From: Prevotella sp. UBA4217 | GTDB lineage: Bacteria > Bacteroidota > Bacteroidia > Bacteroidales > Bacteroidaceae | DNA: 64,000 nucleotides | Assembly: GCA_002379425.1 (NCBI GenBank) | Contig: DFTH01000004.1 | Span: forward strand, 62,001-126,000 | Reading direction: 5' to 3' | In this document: one piece after another, positions 52,562-61,685 of the stretch | Position numbering within the stretch: position 1 is the first letter of the stretch | Layout: each line of letters opens with the position of its first letter | Position numbers and translations under genes: made by a program | The notes under the pieces: model-generated | What the model saw: only the letters and a program-made list of their open reading frames with translations | The model's database searches: none | Told to the model about the DNA's origin: nothing

Positions 52562-53557
52562 ATGGATAATACAGAGACAGTTGACAAGATCAAAACCCGT
52601 GTCGTAGGTATTGATATCCGTGTCGAGAAGACGACTTTTGCCGTCGTAGATATCAGGGGAGAGATCATTGCACAAGACCATTTCCCGACATCAGACTATC
52701 CTGATGTCGCAGATTATACAAATGCACTTAGTGAGAAAGTCGTAGCATTAGTAGAAGACAATGGAGGCTATGACAAGGTACGTTCGATAGGTGTCAGTGC
52801 ACCGAGTGCAAATTTCATTACGGGATGTATAGAGAATGCTGCCAACCTGCCCTGGAAAGGAGTGGTGCCATTGGCAGCCATGTTGCGTGACCAGTTGGGA
52901 CTGGCTGTTGCAGTGGCCAATGATGCCCATATCACCGCTTTGAGTGAGAAGACTTACGGCAGTGCCCATGGTATGAAAGACTTCGTAGTCGTGTCAATGA
53001 GCCATGGCGGTTTGGGTAGTTGCTTCTATTCTAATGGGCAGCCCCATCTTGGAGTCTATGGATTTGCAGGTGAAGTGGGTCATACGTGTGTGCAGGTCAA
53101 CGGCCGTCTTTGTGGCTGTGGTCATCGTGGCTGTTTGGAAACCTATTGTACCAAGGCCGGATTGGTAAAGACGGCAAAGGAGTTGATTGCAGAAAGTAGT
53201 GAGCCCTCGATGCTGAGCAAACTTGATGAACTGACCATAGAGCCGATTGTTGAGTGCTGTGAAGCGGGCGACAAGGTGGCGATAGAGGCTTTCCGTCGTA
53301 CAGGTGAAGTTCTTGGTCTTGGACTGGCTAACTATGCTTCCGTATTGGATCCTGAGGCTATCATACTTACAGGTGACATGACGGTGGCAGGGAAGTGGTT
53401 GCTCAAGCCGATGCGCCAGTCGTTCGATGATCATGTGTTCCATAATATCAGGAGTAAGACACGGATTCTCGTTTCTATCTTGAAGGAGGGTGAGCGTGAC
53501 GTATTAGGTGCCAGTGCCCTGGCATGGGATGTGAAAGAGTATTCATTATTCAAATAA
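52562..53557 (+). CDS. ROK-family protein, probably not an active kinase
   Basis: A 331-residue ROK protein. The zinc site is intact (GEVGHTCVQVNGRLCGCGHR GCLE, about residues 169-193), and the catalytic Asp is present in VANDAHITAL. But the phosphate-1 loop reads GIDIRVEKTTF instead of GxDxGGTxT, the second phosphate loop SMSHGGLGS lacks the usual GTGxG, and the adenosine motif LTGDM has lost a glycine. It is thus probably a regulator or sugar-binding paralogue of the next gene, 13 bp downstream. No helix-turn-helix domain is present. Confidence 0.85.
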   Translation: MDNTETVDKIKTRVVGIDIRVEKTTFAVVDIRGEIIAQDHFPTSDYPDVADYTNALSEKVVALVEDNGGYDKVRSIGVSAPSANFITGCIENAANLPWKGVVPLAAMLRDQLGLAVAVANDAHITALSEKTYGSAHGMKDFVVVSMSHGGLGSCFYSNGQPHLGVYGFAGEVGHTCVQVNGRLCGCGHRGCLETYCTKAGLVKTAKELIAESSEPSMLSKLDELTIEPIVECCEAGDKVAIEAFRRTGEVLGLGLANYASVLDPEAIILTGDMTVAGKWLLKPMRQSFDDHVFHNIRSKTRILVSILKEGERDVLGASALAWDVKEYSLFK

Positions 53558-53570
53558 GAGGACTAGACAA

Positions 53571-54551
53571 ATGGAAGAGTATAACATTAAGACAAAGGTC
53601 GTAGGTGTAGATATTAGTAATGAACGCACCACTTATGCCATTGTAGATATCCGTGGAAATATTATCGCAGAAGATTCTTTTTCTACGGGGGACTACCCCG
53701 ACGTCAACAATTTCGTTACGGCGCTGAGTGAAAAGATTATCGTGCTGGTGGAAGCCAATGGTGGTTATGAGACCATCCGTTCTATAGGCGTCAGCGCACC
53801 GAGTGCCAGTTCTGTGTCAGGATGTATTGAGAATGCGGCTAACCTGCCATGGAAGGGGATCGTTCCACTGTCGGCCATGCTCCGTGATCGTATAGGACTG
53901 GCTGTCGGCCTATGTAATGACGCTCATATCTCTGCCTTGGGAGAGTACACCTTTGGCAGTGCCCATGGTATGAAGAATTTTATTATTATAAGTCTGGGCG
54001 TCGGTATCGGTAGTTGTTTCTTCACTGAAGGGGAGGAGCATCAGGGCCATCTGGGTTTTGCTGGTGAGTTCGGGCATACGTGTGTGGTTGATCATGGCAG
54101 GAAATGCGGTTGTGGTCATGAAGGGTGCTTGGAAGCGTATGTTGGTGCCGTGGGCATCGTCCGGACGGCAGAAGAGTTGATGGCGGAGTCTGACGCCCCC
54201 TCGCTGTTGCGTGATCTGACTAAGTTGTCGCCACGCACCATAGCAGAGTGTTGTGACAAGGGGGATGAGATGGCTATAGAAGTTTTCCGTCGCACGGGAT
54301 ATATGCTGGGTCTGGGAATGGCCAATTATGCATCGATTGTCGATCCGGAGGCTATCATCCTCACGGGCGGTATCTCCCATGCAGGCAAATGGCTGATTGA
54401 TCCTGCCTTTGAGTCGTTTGAGAACCACGTGTTTGGCAACCTTCGTGGCAAGGTGAAGATACTCTCATCGAAGTTAAATGACCGAGAGCGCGACGTGCTT
54501 GGTGCCAGTGCACTGGCATGGAGTGTTCCAGAATATTCATTGTTTAAGTAA
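53571..54551 (+). CDS. ROK-family sugar kinase-like protein
   Basis: A 326-residue tandem paralogue of the preceding gene. It keeps the zinc site (GEFGHTCVVDHGRKCGCGHE GCLE), the catalytic Asp in CNDAHISAL, a more normal second phosphate loop (SLGVGIGSC) and LTGGI. The first loop is still atypical (GVDISNERTTY in place of GGT). It could be a glucokinase or N-acyl-hexosamine kinase with altered nucleotide binding. Its stop overlaps the start of the thioesterase gene (TAATG), tying it to the menaquinone genes. Confidence 0.85.
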   Translation: MEEYNIKTKVVGVDISNERTTYAIVDIRGNIIAEDSFSTGDYPDVNNFVTALSEKIIVLVEANGGYETIRSIGVSAPSASSVSGCIENAANLPWKGIVPLSAMLRDRIGLAVGLCNDAHISALGEYTFGSAHGMKNFIIISLGVGIGSCFFTEGEEHQGHLGFAGEFGHTCVVDHGRKCGCGHEGCLEAYVGAVGIVRTAEELMAESDAPSLLRDLTKLSPRTIAECCDKGDEMAIEVFRRTGYMLGLGMANYASIVDPEAIILTGGISHAGKWLIDPAFESFENHVFGNLRGKVKILSSKLNDRERDVLGASALAWSVPEYSLFK

Positions 54552-54964
54552 TGGATATAGAAAGAATAAGAACAATTATCAACGATAAACCGAATTTGAG
54601 TACCGCCCTCGGGATGGAGTTTATCTCCACGCCCGAGGACGATACCTGTATGGCCCGTATGCAGGTGGATGAGCGCAACCGTCAGCCATTCGGATTCTTG
54701 AGTGGCGGTGCTTCTTTAGCACTGGCCGAGAATGTGGCTGGTGTCGGCTCTTCATCTCTCTGTCCAGGCTGTGCCTGTGTAGGCATCGAGGTCAGTGGCA
54801 GTCATGTGAAGGCGGTCGCTGAAGGTGATACAGTGACAGCATTTGCACGGTTGTTGCATAAGGGGACGACCCTCCATGTGTGGAATGTCGATATCAAGGA
54901 TACATCAGGTGAACTTATCTCCAACGTCAGAGTCACCAATTACGTTATTATACCAAGGAAATAA
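54551..54964 (+). CDS. Hotdog-fold acyl-CoA thioesterase (PaaI/MenI type)
   Basis: A 137-residue PaaI-like hotdog thioesterase (GFLSGGASLALAENVAGVGS and GIEVSGSHVKAVAEGDTVTA). Its position directly before menF, overlapping on both sides, suggests it is the 1,4-dihydroxy-2-naphthoyl-CoA thioesterase (MenI) of menaquinone synthesis. The catalytic acidic residue is likely Glu in LAENVAG. Confidence 0.88.
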   Translation: MDIERIRTIINDKPNLSTALGMEFISTPEDDTCMARMQVDERNRQPFGFLSGGASLALAENVAGVGSSSLCPGCACVGIEVSGSHVKAVAEGDTVTAFARLLHKGTTLHVWNVDIKDTSGELISNVRVTNYVIIPRK

Positions 54965-56016
54965 TGTTTGTCGCTTTTGCCATCTATCGATTGCCGCATG
55001 AAAATCATGCGACGCTCGTTCAGCAGACTGTTGGAAAGCCTGCGGAGTTACTCTCTTGTGCAGAACTGAATGGCAAGCGGGGCTTTGTTGTGGCACCCTT
55101 TGAGGTGAGGATAGATCAGCCGATCTTGCTGATACACCCAGATGTCACCAAGGTGGTCCCATTAGAGGATTCCCTTAGTTTACCTAAGATACCTAGGACT
55201 ACTAGGGTATCTGGGACTTCTAATTCCTACGCCATCGATTTCGCCAGTTTTCATGCTCAGTTGGAACAAGGTACATTCCGCAAGATTGTCTTGGCGCGTT
55301 GTGTGGAAGAGGAAACGGAGGAGCCCTTGCCACCCATGGAGTTGTTTATGAGGGCCTGTGCGTTGTATCCTCGTATGTTTATCTCTCTTGTCTGCACGCC
55401 AAAGAGTGGCTGTTGGCTGTCTGCCACGCCTGAAATACTCTTGGATCATAAGGGTGACGGACTCTGGCAGACCATCGCTCTGGCGGGAACGATGAAACTG
55501 GAGGGAGAACAACTCTCGGGCGAGGGCGAGACTGTCAACTGGTCAACAAAGAATATCCAGGAACAACGATATGTGGCCACCTATATTGCCGAGTGTCTCG
55601 AGCAATATACCAGCGACTTCCATGAAGAAGGCCCCTATACGGTACGGGCTGCTGATCTGGTACATTTGCGGAGCGATTTCAACTTCTCGCTTCCCTCCGA
55701 TGACCGTATTGGTGACCTGTTACAAGCGTTGCATCCCACGCCTGCCGTCTGTGGCATACCTAAGAAAGAGGCTTTCCAGTTCATCGTCCGTAACGAGTAC
55801 GCACCCCGCCGATACTATAGCGGTTTTATGGGTCCATGGGGCGGGGGGGAGACCCACCTCTATGTCTCGCTGCGCTGCATGAATATCAATGGTAATCATT
55901 ACCATCTCTATGCAGGAGGCGGACTTCTAAAAGACAGTACGATGGAACAGGAGTGGCAGGAGACGGAAGCAAAACTAGAAACGATGAGGAAATGTATAGC
56001 AATAAGGAAAACGTAA
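54964..56016 (+). CDS. menF: Isochorismate synthase (MenF)
   Basis: A 350-residue chorismate-utilising enzyme that makes isochorismate, the first step of menaquinone synthesis. Signatures: FRKIVLARCVEEE, CWLSATPEILL, LAGTMKLEGEQ, VHLRSDFNFSL, HPTPAVCGIPKKEA and YYSGFMGPWGGGE, with a C-terminal YAGGGLLKDSTMEQEWQETE. Residues about 75-84 are encoded by a small palindromic repeat (55187-55212). Its 3' end overlaps menD by 25 bases. Confidence 0.94.
   Translation: MFVAFAIYRLPHENHATLVQQTVGKPAELLSCAELNGKRGFVVAPFEVRIDQPILLIHPDVTKVVPLEDSLSLPKIPRTTRVSGTSNSYAIDFASFHAQLEQGTFRKIVLARCVEEETEEPLPPMELFMRACALYPRMFISLVCTPKSGCWLSATPEILLDHKGDGLWQTIALAGTMKLEGEQLSGEGETVNWSTKNIQEQRYVATYIAECLEQYTSDFHEEGPYTVRAADLVHLRSDFNFSLPSDDRIGDLLQALHPTPAVCGIPKKEAFQFIVRNEYAPRRYYSGFMGPWGGGETHLYVSLRCMNINGNHYHLYAGGGLLKDSTMEQEWQETEAKLETMRKCIAIRKT
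55187..55212. repeat. Palindromic repeat within menF
   Basis: AGATACC and GGTATCT arms flank CTAG-rich sequence; in all about 26 bp, in frame, in the variable N-terminal part of the protein (encoding KIPRTTRV). It is followed by GGGACTTC, and a related TACCTAAG unit precedes it. Confidence 0.55.
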
Positions 56017-57515
56017 ACATATTGACCGCCCTGCTTGTGGCGCATGGCATTCGTCATGCCGTGGTATGTCCTGGAAGTCGTAATTCACCTATCGTTCACA
56101 ATCTGAACGAGTGCCCAGACATCACGTGCTATCCTGTGACGGATGAGCGCTCGGCAGGCTTTTATGCACTGGGTATGGCCCAGGCTGTGAAGCAGCCTGT
56201 CGTGGTCTGCGTTACCAGTGGGACAGCCCTGCTCAACTTAGCCCCAGCCGTGGCTGAGGCCTATTATCAGCATGTCCCTCTGGTTGCTATCTCTGCGGAC
56301 CGTCCCCAACAATGGATAGACCAACTCGACGGACAGACCTTGCCACAACCCGATGCCCTCAGGCGATTCGTGCGTAAGGCCGTCTCCCTGCCGGAACCTC
56401 AGGACGATGAGCAGCACTGGTACTGCAACCGCCTAATCAATGAGGTCCTGATTGTCAGGAATGCCCCTGTTCATATCAATGTGCCAATTACTGAACCTCT
56501 GTTCGAGTACTCCGTCGCCGAACTCCCTGTGGAGCGCAAGATAGAGTGGCTACCCGCCGATATCTCGCCCAGTACGCTAAGTCATGTCGGTAGGATGTTC
56601 CTACAGGCCGAGCGTCCTATGCTTGTCAGTGGTCAACCCATGAACCCGTTGCTGGATGAGGCAGTCAGGGTGGTGGGTGATGATGAGAGATATGTCCCAG
56701 ATTTTGTCCTGTATATCGGAGGCTCGGTTGTCAGTAAGCGGGTGAAACATTTTCTGCGCAAAGCCAGGGAAACCTGGGTGGTGAATGAGACGGGTGAGGT
56801 TACAGACACCTTCATGAACCTGACGCATGTCGTGCAGGGCGACGGTGAGGCCGTGGCCGATCATATTCGTATGATGCTGGTGTTGGAACCCCACCCGTTT
56901 ATCCAACTGTGGGATGCCCTTCTGGCTCGTATCCGTGAGCAGGTGGATGCCTACGAACCAGCCTATTCGCAGATGGCAGCCGTAAAGTATTTTGAGGCGC
57001 ATGTGGGGGAGGCTTTTGTACACTATGCCAACAGTTCGGCCATTCGTCTGGCCAACACCCTTGCCAAGCACCCCGTGTGGTGTAACCGTGGGGTGAACGG
57101 TATTGAAGGTTCGCTCTCCACGGCGGCAGGCTTCTCCTGTGTCACGGACGAGCCTGTCTATTGCGTCATTGGCGACCTGAGTTTCTTCTACGACCAGAAT
57201 GCGCTGTGGAATCAGAACCTACGTGGTAACTTCCGTATCCTGCTGTTGAACAACGGCTGTGGCGGTATCTTCCAGCAGTTGCCTGGCCTGGAAAAGAGCG
57301 CTGCCCGCGATTCCTATATTGCTGCAGCCCATCATACTTCGGCGGAGGGCATCTGCCTCGAAAACGATGTCGTCTATCTAAGTGCCACAGGTCCCCATGA
57401 TCTTTACAGTGCCATCGACACATTATTATATAGTGACAGTCCGAGGCCCTTGCTGCTCGAGGTGTTCACCGACGCCCGTTCCGATGCCCAGGCCTTCAAC
57501 TTCAGTGTAACATAG
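55992..57515 (+). CDS. menD: 2-succinyl-5-enolpyruvyl-6-hydroxy-3-cyclohexene-1-carboxylate synthase
   Basis: A 507-residue thiamine-diphosphate enzyme joining 2-oxoglutarate to isochorismate. N-terminal signature [11 protein letters not shown] and [14 protein letters not shown], then [20 protein letters not shown]-terminal diphosphate-binding [16 protein letters not shown] and [13 protein letters not shown] are intact. It is about 45 residues shorter than the usual 550 or so; the gap is in the central domain, between [16 protein letters not shown] and [14 protein letters not shown] 55992 is the likely start; the frame opens at 55953 inside menF. Confidence 0.93.
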   Translation: MYSNKENVNILTALLVAHGIRHAVVCPGSRNSPIVHNLNECPDITCYPVTDERSAGFYALGMAQAVKQPVVVCVTSGTALLNLAPAVAEAYYQHVPLVAISADRPQQWIDQLDGQTLPQPDALRRFVRKAVSLPEPQDDEQHWYCNRLINEVLIVRNAPVHINVPITEPLFEYSVAELPVERKIEWLPADISPSTLSHVGRMFLQAERPMLVSGQPMNPLLDEAVRVVGDDERYVPDFVLYIGGSVVSKRVKHFLRKARETWVVNETGEVTDTFMNLTHVVQGDGEAVADHIRMMLVLEPHPFIQLWDALLARIREQVDAYEPAYSQMAAVKYFEAHVGEAFVHYANSSAIRLANTLAKHPVWCNRGVNGIEGSLSTAAGFSCVTDEPVYCVIGDLSFFYDQNALWNQNLRGNFRILLLNNGCGGIFQQLPGLEKSAARDSYIAAAHHTSAEGICLENDVVYLSATGPHDLYSAIDTLLYSDSPRPLLLEVFTDARSDAQAFNFSVT

Positions 57516-57520
57516 GGACG

Positions 57521-58426
57521 ATGAAATTAACAAACAATGATGATAGGATTATGACAGCAAAGCAACAGATGAAAGAGAGAGTGTGGAAGACCATCCGTGA
57601 GTTCGAGGAGATTCTCTTTGAGGAGTACAATGGTATCGCAAAGATTACGATCAACCGTCCGCGTTACCGCAATGCCTTCACGCCCAAGACCACGTGGGAG
57701 TTGTCGCAAGCCTTTGCGATGGCGCGCGAGATGCAGGACATCAGTGTGGTGATCCTCACAGGCGCCATGTCCGAGGTACCTGATGGTAAGGCTATCGGCG
57801 ACGTGAAACATGCCTTCTGCAGTGGTGGTGACATGCACGTGAAAGGCCGTGGCGGCTATATCGACGACGAGGGCGTGCCCCGCCTCTCCGTGCTTGACGT
57901 GCAGATGCAGATCCGCCGTCTGCCAAAGCCCGTCATCGCAATGGTCAACGGCTATGCCATTGGCGGCGGCCATGTGCTCCACCTTGTCTGCGACCTGACC
58001 ATTGCCTCAGAGAATGCTATCTTCGGACAGACAGGTCCGAAAGTTGGTTCCTTCGATGCTGGCTTCGGTTCATCGTACCTGGCCCGTATCGTGGGTCAGA
58101 AGAAAGCCCGTGAGATATGGTTCCTCTGTCGCCAGTATTCTGCCAAGGAGGCAGAGGAGATGGGGATGGTCAACAAGGTGGTGCCCATTGAGCGCCTGGA
58201 GGATGAGTGCGTCGAGTGGGCCGAGGTCATGATGCAGCGCTCACCACTGGCGCTCCGCATGATCAAGGCTGGACTGAACGCAGAACTCGACGGTCAGGCG
58301 GGAATCCAGGAACTGGCTGGTGATGCCACGATGCTCTACTATTTCCTCGATGAAGCGCAGGAGGGTGGCAAGGCCTTCCTGGAGAAACGAAAGCCTGACT
58401 TCAAGAAATACCCCAAACTGCCATGA
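57521..58426 (+). CDS. menB: 1,4-dihydroxy-2-naphthoyl-CoA synthase
   Basis: A 301-residue crotonase-family enzyme closing the second ring in menaquinone synthesis. Signatures: [37 protein letters not shown] and [23 protein letters not shown] 57551 (MTAKQQ) is an alternative start. It begins five bases after the menD stop and overlaps menC by four. Confidence 0.95.
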   Translation: MKLTNNDDRIMTAKQQMKERVWKTIREFEEILFEEYNGIAKITINRPRYRNAFTPKTTWELSQAFAMAREMQDISVVILTGAMSEVPDGKAIGDVKHAFCSGGDMHVKGRGGYIDDEGVPRLSVLDVQMQIRRLPKPVIAMVNGYAIGGGHVLHLVCDLTIASENAIFGQTGPKVGSFDAGFGSSYLARIVGQKKAREIWFLCRQYSAKEAEEMGMVNKVVPIERLEDECVEWAEVMMQRSPLALRMIKAGLNAELDGQAGIQELAGDATMLYYFLDEAQEGGKAFLEKRKPDFKKYPKLP

Positions 58427-59436
58427 CCTATGAAATTGAGGAGCGGACGCTCCATTTCAAACAACCGGCAGGGACCTCGCGAGGTGTCTATACTACGCGG
58501 CAGATATGGCTTGTCCGTCTCAAGGATGGCAAGCGTGAGGGGATAGGGGAGTGTGCCCCCTTGCCAGACCTCAGTTGTGATGCCATTTCAGACTATGCGG
58601 AGGTGCTTGCCCGCTTTTGTGAAAAATTCTGCCAGACGGGTGTACTCGACGATGAGGCCTTGCGCGACTATCCCTCAATGCGCTTCGGACTGGAGACGGC
58701 GCTGTTGAATCTTCGTCATGGTGCGTGTCTTTTCGATACAGCCTTCAGCCATGGTGAGGAGGGTATCCCTATCAACGGACTGGTATGGATGGGTAACTAC
58801 GAGGAGATGCTGTATCGCATGGAGGAGAAACTCGAGAAGGGATTCCGCTGTGTGAAACTGAAGATTGGTGCCATCGACTTCGACCAGGAACTGGAACTGG
58901 TGAAGCACATCCGCGAGCGCTTCTCCTTCCATGAGGTGGAACTGCGTCTCGATGCCAATGGGGCCTTCCCATACGAAGAGGCACTCTATAAACTTGAACT
59001 CCTCTCGCAGTATGCCATCCATAGCATCGAGCAACCCATCAAGGCGGGACAGTGGGCCTATATGGCAGACCTTTGTCGGGAGTCGCCCCTGCCCATCGCT
59101 CTCGATGAAGAACTGATAGGCGTTAATGATCCTGAGATGAAGGCGTACATGCTCCATATCATCAAACCCCGCTATATCATCCTGAAACCCTCGCTGCATG
59201 GTGGAATGACTGGCTGTCGCGAATGGATAGAGGTAGCCAGGGAACTGGGTGTTGGTTCTTGGATTACCTCTGCCCTGGAGAGTAATATTGGATTGGACGC
59301 TATTGCCCAGTTTGCCTCGCATGTCTATGGCGATGCTATCCGCATGCCGCAGGGATTGGGCACAGGGCAACTCTTTACTGATAATATACCCATGCCACTG
59401 GAGATCCGTGGTGATCAGTTATGGCGATGTCGTTAG
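58423..59436 (+). CDS. menC: o-Succinylbenzoate synthase
   Basis: A 337-residue enolase-superfamily dehydratase. The catalytic lysine motif [11 protein letters not shown], metal ligands in [15 protein letters not shown] and ALDEELIG, and the second lysine in [10 protein letters not shown] are present. Overlaps menB by four and menE by sixteen bases. Confidence 0.92.
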   Translation: MTYEIEERTLHFKQPAGTSRGVYTTRQIWLVRLKDGKREGIGECAPLPDLSCDAISDYAEVLARFCEKFCQTGVLDDEALRDYPSMRFGLETALLNLRHGACLFDTAFSHGEEGIPINGLVWMGNYEEMLYRMEEKLEKGFRCVKLKIGAIDFDQELELVKHIRERFSFHEVELRLDANGAFPYEEALYKLELLSQYAIHSIEQPIKAGQWAYMADLCRESPLPIALDEELIGVNDPEMKAYMLHIIKPRYIILKPSLHGGMTGCREWIEVARELGVGSWITSALESNIGLDAIAQFASHVYGDAIRMPQGLGTGQLFTDNIPMPLEIRGDQLWRCR

Positions 59437-60398
59437 AGGAGTTTTTAGCCGAGTGGCAGAACGATAGTCCATACGTGCTTGTTCAGACCAGTGGCTCGAC
59501 AGGTAAGCCTAAGCCGATGTTGGTAGAGAAAAGGCGTATGTTGGCCTCAGCCCGCATTACCTGCGATTTCCTAGGGCTCCATGAAGGCCAGACAGCCCTG
59601 CTTTGTTTGCCGCTCGATTATATCGCGGGTAAGATGATGGTGGTGCGCGCTCTGGAACGTGGGCTGCGGTTGATAGTGGTAGAACCCACTGGTCATCCGT
59701 TGGCTGCACAGGAAGAGAACCCTCTCTGTGCAGATTTTGCAGCAATGGTGCCGATGCAGGTGTATAACTCCTTGCAGGTGCCAGAGGAAAGGGAGTGTCT
59801 AAGACAGATTCGCCAGTTGATCATTGGTGGTGGGGCCATTGATGATGCTATGGCTACCGAACTGAGGGCTTTCCCTCATGCTGTCTGGAGTACCTACGGC
59901 ATGACAGAGACTCTCTCGCATATCGCATTACGTCGTATGAGTGGGTCAGAGGCTTCCGACTATTATGTCCCTTTTCCCTCCGTTCGAGTCAGTCTGTCCA
60001 GTGAAGATTGTCTTGTTATCGATGCGCCGGAGGTATGCCCTGAACCGCTCATTACCAATGATATCGCAGAACTCTCCCCACAGGGCTTCCGTATCCTGGG
60101 GCGCAAGGATAATGTCATCTGTTCTGGTGGTATCAAGATTCAGGCAGAGGAAGTGGAGAGAAGGCTCAAGCCTTTTATGCATGCCCCTTTCTTAGTATCT
60201 AAGCGCCCAGATGAAAAGTACGGAGAGATTGTTGTTCTGTTGACGGAGGGGAGCGTTGAAGAAGTGCAACAGGTTTGTGAGCGTATCCTTCCTAAGTACC
60301 ATCAACCTCGTGTCTATCTTCACATTCCCCACATCCCCCTCACAGAAACGGGCAAGCCTGCCCGCAAAGAAGCAGAGACCATGGCAAAAAAGAGATAG
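59421..60398 (+). CDS. menE: o-Succinylbenzoate-CoA ligase
   Basis: A 325-residue acyl-adenylate-forming enzyme, shorter than typical 450-residue MenE because the N-terminal subdomain is reduced, as seen in Bacteroidetes. ATP-binding TSGSTGKPKP near residue 25, WSTYGMTETLSHIALR, TNDIAEL and GRKDNVICSGGIKI, and the terminal lysine in TGKPARKEAE are present. ATG 59427 is an alternative start. Last gene of the menaquinone run. Confidence 0.9.
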   Translation: MAMSLEEFLAEWQNDSPYVLVQTSGSTGKPKPMLVEKRRMLASARITCDFLGLHEGQTALLCLPLDYIAGKMMVVRALERGLRLIVVEPTGHPLAAQEENPLCADFAAMVPMQVYNSLQVPEERECLRQIRQLIIGGGAIDDAMATELRAFPHAVWSTYGMTETLSHIALRRMSGSEASDYYVPFPSVRVSLSSEDCLVIDAPEVCPEPLITNDIAELSPQGFRILGRKDNVICSGGIKIQAEEVERRLKPFMHAPFLVSKRPDEKYGEIVVLLTEGSVEEVQQVCERILPKYHQPRVYLHIPHIPLTETGKPARKEAETMAKKR

Positions 60399-60482
60399 GA
60401 CTACTCTCACGAGCGGCCCTATCTGCGATTAGTCAGTAATATGATTAGGTCTATTAAGTTGATTGGTTCTTCTTTAGTCGGG

Positions 60483-61532
60483 TCACGACTCCCTGTAGAA
60501 GTCAAGTGACTCGTATATTTCTTCCTTTGTTGCCGTTTGATTGATGCGGATGTCCCCAATGCCACCCAGCAGGGTGAAGTTGATGGTGCCTGCCACGTTC
60601 TTCTTGTCGTGGGTCATCAGTTCCAGCAGAGTGGGGTAGTCGTCACAGGTGATATTCATCTTACCGTAGTGCTCCTTGATGAAACTGGCGGTCTGGTGCA
60701 TCTTGTCCGTCGGGAAGCCTGTCTTGATGCAACTCAGGTAGAGTTCAGACACCAACCCCCAGGCTACGGCATAGCCATGAAGTACAGGCTTGCGAGTGAG
60801 GGCGAACGACTCGAATGCATGGCCTACGGTATGGCCGAGGTTCAGAGCCTTGCGGATTCCCTTCTCTGTGGGATCCTCAGTGACGATACGCTCCTTAACG
60901 GCGACACTGTCAGCCACCATTCTGATCAATGGCTTCAGATTAGGCTGCTCCAGATCGAAGTTCATAAGTTCTCCCCACATCCTTTCGTTGGAGATCAGTC
61001 CGTGTTTCAGCATCTCTGCATAGCCTGAACAGATATTTTCTGCATCGAGGGTCTTGAGGAACTGCGTGTCGAGGATCACGGTGCTCGCATTGCTGAACAC
61101 ACCAATCTCGTTTTTCAGTCCTCGGAAGTTGATACCCGTCTTCCCACCAACGCTGGCATCGACCATCGCAAGGAGGGTGGTGGGGATATTGATGTAGTTG
61201 ATGCCCCGTTTGAAGGTGGAGGCTGCAAATCCACCAAGGTCAGTCACCATGCCACCACCTATATTTATTAATAGGGAGTGGCGTGTACCACCTCCTGTAC
61301 CCAGTTTCTCCCATACGTAGGCGAGAGATTCAAGTGTCTTATGGGTGTCTGTGGTCCCGATGACGATATGTCTGGCGTCCTTCAGTATGTCAAGACCCTC
61401 GACGACAGGTAGGCAGCAGCGCTCCGTTGTCTCATCGGCAAGGATGAAGATACGGTCATGCTCACATCGTGAAACAGCCTCAACGAGAGACTGCTCAAGA
61501 TCTTCTGAGATAACGACTGTCTGTCGATTCAT
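60483..61532 (-). CDS. aroB: 3-Dehydroquinate synthase
   Basis: A 349-residue shikimate-pathway enzyme. Signatures: LINIGGGMVTDLGGFAASTF, NIPTTLLAMVDASVGGKTGI, YAEMLKHGLI and metal-binding His in NLGHTVGHAFES. It supplies chorismate, the starting point for menF next door, though it is on the opposite strand. Confidence 0.95.
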   Translation of the reverse strand: MNRQTVVISEDLEQSLVEAVSRCEHDRIFILADETTERCCLPVVEGLDILKDARHIVIGTTDTHKTLESLAYVWEKLGTGGGTRHSLLINIGGGMVTDLGGFAASTFKRGINYINIPTTLLAMVDASVGGKTGINFRGLKNEIGVFSNASTVILDTQFLKTLDAENICSGYAEMLKHGLISNERMWGELMNFDLEQPNLKPLIRMVADSVAVKERIVTEDPTEKGIRKALNLGHTVGHAFESFALTRKPVLHGYAVAWGLVSELYLSCIKTGFPTDKMHQTASFIKEHYGKMNITCDDYPTLLELMTHDKKNVAGTINFTLLGGIGDIRINQTATKEEIYESLDFYRES

Positions 61533-61570
61533 ATCTTAATGGTTGCGGTCTTGCTTTTGTATTTCGTTTG

Positions 61571-61578
61571 CAAAGGTA
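61571..61578 (-). promoter_or_regulatory. -7 box of aroB
   Basis: TACCTTTG on the minus strand, about 40 bp before the ATG. Confidence 0.7.
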
Positions 61579-61630
61579 CGATTAATATTTGAAACGGACA
61601 AACGAAATGTGTAAAATTTTTCGGAAGTTA

Positions 61631-61665
61631 TTAAACTTTTCCTGACTTGATGCGTCAAACAGACA
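61631..61665 (+). promoter_or_regulatory. ECF-sigma-like promoter of the barrel-protein gene
   Basis: TTAAACTTTTCC (61631-61642), ten bases, then CGTCAAACAGACA (61653-61665). It matches 46134-46168 at all 12 positions of the first box and 11 of 13 of the second, with the same spacing. No TAnnTTTG box is seen here. Confidence 0.55.
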
Positions 61666-61685
61666 AAATTAGTCAAGCATTACTC

